DNA of 5,125 nt. Origin: Armatimonadota bacterium (lineage in GTDB: Bacteria; Armatimonadota; Armatimonadia; Armatimonadales; Armatimonadaceae). Under the pieces are notes generated by a model. It had not been told where the DNA came from. It worked only from the letters and a program-made list of their open reading frames with translations, and did not search any database. Below, in pieces: positions 1-4,553 of the stretch. Position 1 is the first letter of the stretch; each line of letters begins with the position of its first letter. The stretch covers positions 1 through 5,125 of the forward strand of contig JACMIU010000658.1 of assembly GCA_014380985.1 (NCBI GenBank), given 5' to 3'. The position numbers were made by a program, and so were the translations under genes.

Positions 1-521
1 CGCTCCTTTCCCACCTTCAACCGTTCTCGTAAAAAAACGGCGTCATCGCTGTTGCTGACGATGATTTGCTCGCTCTGCGCGAGGGCACGGCGAATCGGAG
101 ACAATCGCAGGAGCGGAGTCGCTATGCGGTTTTTCAGCGGTATACTTCGCTCCGCTTTCCGACTCGTTTCCAGATGCAACTCCCACATGACTTCTTCCAA
201 GCCGTGCGACTTAATCACCAACGGGGGCAAACTCCGGTCATGGCGGCGGGCTTTCGCGTAGTCCAGCGCACACGCCTCGTGAATCTCCGCGACATCATAG
301 GTGATGCCCCCGCGCCGTTTCGCCTCCACAAACTCGACCAACGCCCGCCCGAAATGTAGGTGGCGCGGTTTTTTCCATGCGCTATCCGGCATGACTTCCG
401 TACCGCAAAAAATATCCACGGAATGCCCCAGCCGCACCGTGGCATCCGCCGATTCCCACATTTGCCGCCCCATGCCGGTATTTCGTCCGGCGGGAATATC
501 GGCGATTTTAATAACTCGCAT
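1..521 (-). CDS. GT4-like (GT-B fold) glycosyltransferase, N-terminal part, cut by the window edge
   Basis: The minus-strand frame is open from the ATG at 519-521 to the left edge, giving 173 residues without a stop. The N-terminus reads MRVIKIADIP, then a glycine-rich turn (GRNTGMGRQM, residues 12-21), then LGHSVDIFCG. This is the usual start of a GT-B N-terminal Rossmann domain, where the glycine loop lies near the donor or acceptor. Further on are a DVAEIHE strand, a PLVIKSHGLEEVMWE segment, and QIIVSNSDDAVFLRERL near the end. The last resembles the '(V)SNS-x-x-x-x-x-L' strand and helix that precede the inter-domain linker in GT4 enzymes. The C-terminal nucleotide-sugar domain with its E-x7-E motif would lie outside the window, so donor and acceptor cannot be told. 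An in-frame TGA at 531-533 leaves this ATG as the only good start. The start overlaps the end of dop by 14 bases, so translational coupling is likely; a weak AGCGGA lies five bases upstream. Role in surface glycan or glycolipid synthesis is inferred from the family. Confidence 0.8.
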   Translation of the reverse strand, partial: MRVIKIADIPAGRNTGMGRQMWESADATVRLGHSVDIFCGTEVMPDSAWKKPRHLHFGRALVEFVEAKRRGGITYDVAEIHEACALDYAKARRHDRSLPPLVIKSHGLEEVMWELHLETSRKAERSIPLKNRIATPLLRLSPIRRALAQSEQIIVSNSDDAVFLRERLKVGKE

Positions 522-2100
522 CGGGTCCGCTCATTCCTGCCGCGTTGACAGCGACATCCGGCTCGGCGACGTTCTGTAGTCGCTGACTCACCACGGCGGC
601 GAACTGCATCACGGTTTGTGCGGCGGATAGTTCTTTTGCCAAAGCAGCCCCGTCTATGTCGGCGATTGCCGACATGGATAGCGACACCGATTGGTTTTCG
701 CTTTGCAGTTCCAAACGGCTCCACGTGATGCTTTTGACGTTCGCCGCGAACTTCTGCACCGCCGAACCGCGCACAATCGCTCGCGGCGACGACGCGGGAG
801 GCGACTTTAGGGCGGTGTCAATCGCGGCGTCCGTGACCATGCGGCGCATTTCCCCGGCTTGCTCCAAGCCGTAGTATAAACCGGCTTCCGGGTCAACATT
901 GTGGTATTCCAGATCCACGCTTTGTAGCGACGGGTCGCTCCACGGCAACCCTTCCGACTCGCGGTACTGCTCCAAGAGGTTGCGCTTCGCCGCCCAATCG
1001 AGCGTGTTGGAAAGCGCGAGTGGGTCGGATTCGAGCGCGTTCAGCACGGCGTCCCATTCGGTAATCACCGCGTCGGTTTCGGTGGAGAAGCCCGCCAGAC
1101 GACTTTGTGCCGCCGCTAAATACGTTCGCTGAACTGCCACCGCCCCGATGGTTCCACCGTCAAGACGTTCGGCGTTCCACTTTAGGGAAGCATCCCGCGA
1201 AATGTGCTTGATAGCAGCGACGGGATCGCGCAGGTCAATATGGTCGGGGAGCCAACCGGTTTCTAAAAGGCGCAGGACTAAAAGCGTCGTGCCGGTTTTC
1301 AGGAACGTCGCCACTTCCGCCATGTTGGCGTCGCCGCAAATCACGTGAAACCTACGAAACTGCCGGGCGTCGCCGTGCGGTTCGTCGCGGGTGTTGACAA
1401 TCGGGCGGTTGTACAACGTGTCCACCGACGCAATCGTGGTGAAATAATCGGCGCGTTGCGATAGTTGGTACTCCACGCCTTTCGGGGCGGGGGAACCCGG
1501 TTGCGCCTCGACGCCGACCTTGCCCGCCCCGGCGAAAATCTGCCGCGTGACGAAGAACGGCAGAATACCGCGCAAAACATCGTCGAACGGGGTGTCGCGG
1601 CGAATCTGGTACGACTCGTGCGTTCCGTAACTCGCGCCGTGAAAATCGGTGTTGTTTTTGTACATCGCCACGAGTGCGCCACCGTTTTGCGTCATGCGCC
1701 GATTCGCGCATTCCTGCATGATGCGTTCTCCGGCACGGTCGTGCGCGATTAAGTCAAGTAGCGAACCGCATTCGGGCGTGGAGTATTCGGGGTGTCCGTG
1801 GTCGTTGTACAACCGTGCGCCGTTCGGCAGGGCGCGGTCGGAGCGCGTTTCGACATCGGTCGAATGCGGTGCGCCGCGTCCGGTCTGCTCGAACTGCGCG
1901 TCGAACGGGTCAACGGTTAAGTTGTCTACCGTGAAGCCGCGTACATCGCGGCGGGGCGATTCGCGCCCGTAGTCCCAGCGATTCGCGGTGGGGGGCGGCA
2001 TGGCGCGTACCAAATGCGTGGCTTCGGCGACCAGATCCTGCGCCCCTTTATTCTCTACGTAGATACCGTACTCGGTTTCGATTCCTATCACAACCGGCAT
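508..2100 (-). CDS. dop: Dop-like Pup deamidase/depupylase (carboxylate-amine ligase-like fold)
   Basis: This 530-residue protein belongs to the Dop/PafA family. In characterised members Dop converts Pup-Gln to Pup-Glu and removes Pup from tagged proteins in the cytoplasm, using bound ATP as a cofactor. Visible landmarks are IGIETEYG at the N-terminus (E8 and E10, the Mg-ATP glutamates), RWDYGRESPRRDVRGF (41-56), ARLYNDHGHPEYSTPEC (95-111), KNNTD (148-152), YGTHESY (158-164), LSQRADY (213-219), NTRDEPHGDA (236-245) and GDANMAE (256-262). D100 matches the Dop nucleophile (D95 in Mycobacterium tuberculosis). Dop is preferred over the ligase PafA for two reasons: the insertion between residues 41 and 92 (the 'Dop loop', absent in PafA), and the DHxHPEY form where PafA has DxGSHPEY. 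That loop looks about ten residues longer than in actinobacteria, and the protein is about 25 residues longer overall, with a low-complexity C-terminal tail after about residue 505. The start is well fixed because E8/E10 must be retained. The glycosyltransferase gene follows in the same operon. No Pup, proteasome or ATPase gene is visible here. Confidence 0.93.
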   Translation of the reverse strand: MPVVIGIETEYGIYVENKGAQDLVAEATHLVRAMPPPTANRWDYGRESPRRDVRGFTVDNLTVDPFDAQFEQTGRGAPHSTDVETRSDRALPNGARLYNDHGHPEYSTPECGSLLDLIAHDRAGERIMQECANRRMTQNGGALVAMYKNNTDFHGASYGTHESYQIRRDTPFDDVLRGILPFFVTRQIFAGAGKVGVEAQPGSPAPKGVEYQLSQRADYFTTIASVDTLYNRPIVNTRDEPHGDARQFRRFHVICGDANMAEVATFLKTGTTLLVLRLLETGWLPDHIDLRDPVAAIKHISRDASLKWNAERLDGGTIGAVAVQRTYLAAAQSRLAGFSTETDAVITEWDAVLNALESDPLALSNTLDWAAKRNLLEQYRESEGLPWSDPSLQSVDLEYHNVDPEAGLYYGLEQAGEMRRMVTDAAIDTALKSPPASSPRAIVRGSAVQKFAANVKSITWSRLELQSENQSVSLSMSAIADIDGAALAKELSAAQTVMQFAAVVSQRLQNVAEPDVAVNAAGMSGPDASY

Positions 2101-2148
2101 TGTACCCGCTTTTCGTTACTTGCGACCTGTCCGTAGGAGCAGGACACG

Positions 2149-2156
2149 GTATACTA
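2149..2156. promoter_or_regulatory. Palindromic GTATAC -10 region between dop and the PRTase gene
   Basis: The dop-PRTase gap contains TATACT (2150-2155) on the plus strand, exactly six bases before the GTG start at 2162. The same bases read as TAGTAT or TATACC on the minus strand, facing dop. This arrangement fits a symmetric -10 element serving both directions. No good -35 hexamer lies at 16-18 bases on the plus strand. On the minus strand the best is TTGCTT (2176-2181), with a 19-base spacer to TAGTAT. The call rests on the -10 match and position only. Confidence 0.4.
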
Positions 2157-2175
2157 TTGTTGTGAATGACACAAT
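2156..2175. promoter_or_regulatory. Small inverted repeat spanning the PRTase start codon
   Basis: TTGTG (2160-2164) and CACAA (2170-2174) form a perfect inverted repeat around AATGA. An offset pair, ATTGT (2156-2160) and ACAAT (2171-2175), is also present. The element covers the proposed transcription and translation start of the PRTase gene and lies upstream of the putative dop promoter, so a repressor bound here could affect both genes. The arms are short, and chance is a fair alternative. Confidence 0.25.
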
Positions 2176-2809
2176 AAGCAAGGCGATTTTCCGCGCTCCG
2201 TACCGAGAACGCAACCACCCCGAACGCATCGTGACGCTCGGCGCGTACCTGCCGACCGCGCAAAGCCTTGCCGCGCACGGCAAACTGCGCTACGTGCGCG
2301 AGGCGCGGGCGACTTACGGCGCGGGGAACGCCCCCGATGTACCTGATGTAGTGGGGGACGCGGCACGGCTTGAACACACGCGCCTTGTGGAGGGCTTGAA
2401 CCGCGGGCGCAAATGGGCGCGGGAACGCTTAACGCGCTGGCTTGACCCACTTCTGGAAAACGATATAGCGGTAGCGATTGTGCCGTCGCACGATCCGTTC
2501 ACTACCGACACGCCGCTTCGCGCCCTCGCGCAAGCCGTGGCGGAAGCGCAGACCGGACGCACCGACGCTACCGGTGTTCTGGTGCGGCACAAGGCGATTC
2601 GCCGCATCGTCTTTGGCGGCGATTCGACCGTGGAATTGCACCGCGAAACCGTGCGCGTGGAGTCCGTTGGTCTCATCGCCGGACGCGCCGTTTTGCTCCT
2701 TGACGACGTGGTGAAGTCGGGCAATTCACTACGCGCCTGCCGCGCCCTGCTTACGGAACACGGGGCTACCGTGGTGCAGGCGGTCGCACTGGGGCGATTA
2801 GTCGGTTAA
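2162..2809 (+). CDS. Type I phosphoribosyltransferase-fold protein (ComF-like, no zinc finger)
   Basis: A 215-residue protein with a C-terminal PRPP-binding signature, VLLLDDVVKSGNSL (about residues 177-190 from the GTG): hydrophobic strand, acidic pair, then the small-residue loop that binds the ribose phosphate. Upstream, IAVAIVPSHDP (about 102-112) resembles the strand and 'VPxH' turn of ComF-type PRTases. The N-terminal part (RNHPERIVTLGAYLPT, LVEGLNRGRKWA) carries none of the cysteine pairs of a ComF zinc ribbon; the only cysteine is near residue 194. The substrate base is not evident, so it may be a ComF relative or an orphan PRTase used in competence, salvage or regulation. I chose GTG at 2162 because it lies six bases after a TATACT box and leaves a sensible N-terminus; a TTG at 2120 would add 14 residues of unconvincing Arg-rich sequence. 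Divergent from dop and convergent with the next gene. Confidence 0.75.
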   Translation: MNDTISKAIFRAPYRERNHPERIVTLGAYLPTAQSLAAHGKLRYVREARATYGAGNAPDVPDVVGDAARLEHTRLVEGLNRGRKWARERLTRWLDPLLENDIAVAIVPSHDPFTTDTPLRALAQAVAEAQTGRTDATGVLVRHKAIRRIVFGGDSTVELHRETVRVESVGLIAGRAVLLLDDVVKSGNSLRACRALLTEHGATVVQAVALGRLVG

Positions 2810-3186
2810 AGCGTCGGCGAACCGCCGAAAGCGGTTGCAAACGCGGCGACTTCGCGGTTCAGCGTTGCGACTGCCGCGTCAATGTTGCCGTCCTCTTCAT
2901 CGGGAATCAAATCGGCGAGGTGAAACAGTTCCGATTTCGCCGCGTCGAATGCCGATTGTGCCTCGGATTCGCTACCGAATCGCGCCGTTTCTTGAAGCCA
3001 ACCGCCGTACAGGTTCGCCGTCACCGCGAAGCCGTCTGGCACAGTCTCGATGGTCAGGCGGGCGTCAGCGTCTTCCGGTTCTTCAGGATCGCCCAATTCT
3101 TCGTCACGGGTGATAATTCCCCCAACCAAACCGGTCTGTCCCATAGTCGCGCCGTCTTCGTAAGGTTGCCAAGTGCGTTCGTCCAT
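2806..3186 (-). CDS. Small acidic protein of unknown function
   Basis: A 126-residue protein without signal peptide or membrane segment. It starts MDERTWQPYEDGATMGQTG, continues GGIITRDEE (22-30), then an acidic stretch (DPEEPEDADA, 33-42). A predicted beta segment follows (RLTIETV, DGFAVTANLYGGWLQETARF, 43-70), then a helical C-terminal half (ESEAQSAFDAAKSELFHLADLI, then NIDAAVATLNREVAAFATAF). The pattern 'G-x-T-G ... GGII-x-RDEE ... Y-G-W ... F-x-x-E-x-E-A' recalls, from memory, a conserved uncharacterised cytoplasmic family of Armatimonadota, Chloroflexota and relatives; I cannot name its function. ATG at 3184-3186 is chosen because a TATGAT box ends six bases before it. A GTG at 3211-3213 would add nine residues. 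The stop shares bases with the PRTase stop on the other strand (TTAA, 2806-2809). Confidence 0.72.
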   Translation of the reverse strand: MDERTWQPYEDGATMGQTGLVGGIITRDEELGDPEEPEDADARLTIETVPDGFAVTANLYGGWLQETARFGSESEAQSAFDAAKSELFHLADLIPDEEDGNIDAAVATLNREVAAFATAFGGSPTL

Positions 3187-3192
3187 GCGCCT

Positions 3193-3198
3193 ATCATA
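3193..3198 (-). promoter_or_regulatory. -10 box (TATGAT) for the acidic protein gene, leaderless spacing
   Basis: On the minus strand TATGAT is followed by AGGCGC and then ATG. Transcription starting about seven bases after the box would begin at or next to the A of the start codon. No Shine-Dalgarno would be needed, and none is seen at the usual distance. No convincing -35 is present. Confidence 0.45.
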
Positions 3199-3239
3199 CC
3201 TGATTACAGTCACGGGAACGCCGAATTATTCGTTATCCG

Positions 3240-3250
3240 TATGATATAAA
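3240..3250 (+). promoter_or_regulatory. -10 region (TATGAT / TATAAA) for the secreted protein gene
   Basis: Two overlapping -10 matches, TATGAT (3240-3245) and TATAAA (3245-3250), precede the secreted protein gene by about 55 bases. With TATAAA the mRNA would start near 3257, directly before the hairpin at 3258-3288. No clear -35 hexamer is visible, so the promoter is tentative. It faces away from the minus-strand gene starting at 3186. Confidence 0.4.
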
Positions 3251-3257
3251 TGGAAGA

Positions 3258-3288
3258 CGGTGCGGTTTTCCCCAATTTTGCCGCACCG
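3258..3288 (+). promoter_or_regulatory. 5'-leader hairpin upstream of the secreted protein gene
   Basis: CGGTGCGG (3258-3265) and CCGCACCG (3281-3288) are perfect 8-base inverted arms around a 15-base AU-rich loop. The stem ends four bases before the Shine-Dalgarno AAGG (3293-3296) and would sit at the extreme 5' end of a transcript started from TATAAA. No T-tract follows, so a terminator is unlikely. A 5' stabilising stem or a translational control element is more plausible, by inference. Confidence 0.5.
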
Positions 3289-3304
3289 CTTCAAGGTTAG
3301 TCCT

Positions 3305-4186
3305 ATGCTCCGTGTTCGTTCGTTTGTCGTGTTTTTTGTCGCCGCGCTGACCCTGTTCGCGGCAATCGTTTTGCCGCACCGCGCCGCGTTCGCCGCCGAT
3401 ACGTTGTTGTTCTGCAACAACCCCGAACGTATCACCGCGCCGGGAACGTATGCCGATACGATGCTACGCGCCGGGCAAACATACACTGTTTTTTTCCACT
3501 ATAACAACACGACGCGAAGCCGGGGCGATTTGGTCGTTGCGCTTTCGGGAAGCGCGGGAATCCCGCTTCGCTTCGATGCCCGCAAAGGCTTCGCGGGCGC
3601 ACACCGCGACCCCACCGTTGCCGGGCGTCAGGCGATGGCGCGGTATTTGTCCGCGCCTGTTAAAACGTACACCGGCAAAAAAGGCGGGGCGCACTTCGAC
3701 ATGAGCGTCGGCGCGAAACAAACCGCGTCGGGCGTGGTGACATTCACCGCCAAGAGCGACGCCCGCCTTCGCATCTACTGGCGACACAATCAGTGGACGG
3801 TTCCCGGTGCGCGGGTGATTGCTGTGGATTCGCCGCGCCGCGAGGTGGATATTCTGCTGGCACGTGGCACGGAAGGCTACCGCTACCGTATCGGGGTTCC
3901 CGACGCCGACATGAGCAAGCACCTCGACGGAACCTACGGAATGCTGTACTCGTTCCGCGTGGACGCGCCGCAGGGAAGCCGGGTGCGCGTATCGTTCTCG
4001 CCGCGTGGCGGACAGGCGGGCATGGTCGGCTCGGTGAACGGCTTGATGCTTCAATCAAACATCGTCCCCACCGCGAAATGGAAGGTGTTCTGCGAGGCGA
4101 TTGTCGGCAAGGACGGCTTGATTTTAACCACCGCGCCGTTCGGCGGCGTCTTCTACCCGGTCGAGTTGCTGTTTCGGATTATTTAA
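3305..4186 (+). CDS. Secreted beta-rich protein of unknown function, signal peptide
   Basis: A 293-residue protein with a textbook signal peptide: basic n-region MLRVR, hydrophobic core about residues 6-23, then PHRAAFA with likely cleavage after A30 (A-F-A | AD). The mature part is rich in alternating hydrophobic segments (YTVFFHYNN, DLVVALSG, GVVTFTAK, ARLRIYWRH, RVRVSFSPRGG), suggesting a beta-sandwich. Only two cysteines occur, C37 just after the signal (LFCNNPER) and C263 near the C-terminus (VFCEAIVG), which could form a disulfide joining the two ends. NNPE near the mature N-terminus, GTYGMLY (209-215) and SPRGG (232-236) recall, from memory, an uncharacterised extracellular family of Bacillota and Armatimonadota, sometimes joined to copper-amine-oxidase-like N-terminal or cell-wall domains. 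No catalytic motif is seen. ATG at 3305 is chosen over an upstream in-frame GTG (3260) because the signal peptide starts here and AAGG lies eight bases before it. It likely acts outside the membrane. Confidence 0.83.
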   Translation: MLRVRSFVVFFVAALTLFAAIVLPHRAAFAADTLLFCNNPERITAPGTYADTMLRAGQTYTVFFHYNNTTRSRGDLVVALSGSAGIPLRFDARKGFAGAHRDPTVAGRQAMARYLSAPVKTYTGKKGGAHFDMSVGAKQTASGVVTFTAKSDARLRIYWRHNQWTVPGARVIAVDSPRREVDILLARGTEGYRYRIGVPDADMSKHLDGTYGMLYSFRVDAPQGSRVRVSFSPRGGQAGMVGSVNGLMLQSNIVPTAKWKVFCEAIVGKDGLILTTAPFGGVFYPVELLFRII

Positions 4187-4194
4187 GGGCGAAA

Positions 4195-4222
4195 GATTTG
4201 CCGATGATTTGCCGAAAATCAT
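4195..4222. repeat. 11-base tandem repeat merging into a 7-base hairpin
   Basis: GATTTGCCGA occurs at 4195-4204 and again at 4206-4215, an 11-base period. The second copy is part of a perfect inverted repeat, ATGATTT (4204-4210) and AAATCAT (4216-4222) around GCCGA. It begins nine bases after the stop of the secreted protein gene. With no following T-run it is a poor intrinsic terminator. Tandem sites at one helical turn are also typical of protein-binding operators, and it lies directly before a CATAAT box for the next gene. Confidence 0.4.
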
Positions 4223-4224
4223 GG

Positions 4225-4242
4225 CATAATTACCCGTAAGGA
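4225..4242 (+). promoter_or_regulatory. CATAAT -10 box and AAGGA ribosome-binding site of the small membrane protein gene
   Basis: CATAAT (4225-4230) matches a -10 element, and AAGGA (4238-4242) is a Shine-Dalgarno match, although twelve bases separate it from the ATG at 4255, longer than usual. TTGCCG copies at 4198 and 4209 give -35 spacers of 21 and 10 bases, neither normal. Read-through from the secreted gene is an alternative. Confidence 0.4.
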
Positions 4243-4254
4243 CACCCGCCCCCG

Positions 4255-4518
4255 ATGGAAAATGTGGAAAAAATACTGCAACCGTTGAAGCAGTTGTATC
4301 TTGTGCCGAACCCGTTCCAACTCTGGGCATGGATACTAACCGTCCTTGCCATTCTCTTCTTAATCCCCGGCACACGCCGCACCGGGGGCATTGGCTTTCT
4401 GGTCGGCGTGGGGTGCATGGGAATCTTTTTCGGCTTGCAACGTATAATGAACGATTACGCGCCGTCGGAAAAGAAGATCGAAGCAACACCGCCCCCCGGT
4501 CGCGTCCGGCATCGTTGA
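4255..4518 (+). CDS. Small two-helix membrane protein of unknown function
   Basis: An 87-residue protein with two clear hydrophobic segments. One is about residues 20-38 (FQLWAWILTVLAILFLIPG); the other about 44-62 (GGIGFLVGVGCMGIFFGLQ). They are joined by a short basic loop (TRRT), which by the positive-inside rule would face the cytoplasm. The N-terminal 19 residues form a possible amphipathic helix (ENVEKILQPLKQLYLV). The C-terminal tail is charged and proline-rich (SEKKIEATPPPGRVRHR). No known family is recognised. The spacing (68 bases after the secreted gene, 35 before aroA) would allow co-transcription with either. Hydrophobicity pattern, ribosome-binding site and absence of a competing frame support a real gene. 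Its TGA stop lies inside the TTGAAA -35 box proposed for aroA. Confidence 0.72.
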   Translation: MENVEKILQPLKQLYLVPNPFQLWAWILTVLAILFLIPGTRRTGGIGFLVGVGCMGIFFGLQRIMNDYAPSEKKIEATPPPGRVRHR

Positions 4519-4543
4519 AAGTGTCGGTAGCACGGGGTACGAT
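4515..4543 (+). promoter_or_regulatory. aroA promoter: TTGAAA, 17-base spacer, TACGAT
   Basis: TTGAAA (4515-4520) and TACGAT (4538-4543) are separated by exactly 17 bases, the best sigma-70-type promoter in the window. The start of transcription would fall near 4550, leaving about four leader bases before the aroA ATG at 4554. A small inverted repeat, GGTA-CGA-TACC (4536-4546), is centred on the -10 box. No Shine-Dalgarno is present between the predicted start and the ATG. Confidence 0.6.
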
Positions 4544-4553
4544 ACCGCTAACC

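Noticed and set aside
215..724. A 169-residue minus-strand frame across the dop/glycosyltransferase junction
   Set aside because: It is out of frame with both dop and the glycosyltransferase on the same strand, each of which has recognisable motifs there.
508..2100. Calling the Dop gene PafA (Pup ligase)
   Set aside because: The long segment between residues 41 and 92 and the DHxHPEY motif fit Dop. PafA lacks this insertion and has DxGSHPEY.
2098..2103. TACAAT as a -10 box for dop
   Set aside because: It includes the first two bases of the dop ATG, so transcription would begin inside the gene and lose the essential E8/E10.
3250..3300. A 16-codon upstream open frame before the secreted protein gene
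   Set aside because: It has an ATG overlapping the -10 region and no ribosome-binding site. It would probably not be inside the transcript if TATAAA is the -10.
3549..3598. Two adjacent GC-rich hairpins inside the secreted protein gene (GCGGGA-A-TCCCGC and GCCCGC/GCGGGC)
   Set aside because: They lie within a well-supported reading frame, and such stems are frequent by chance in GC-rich coding DNA. There is no T-run and no gene boundary.
3464..4054. A 196-residue minus-strand open frame within the secreted protein gene
   Set aside because: It is fully antisense to a gene with a clear signal peptide, and its composition (His/Arg/Ala rich) is typical of a GC-rich shadow.
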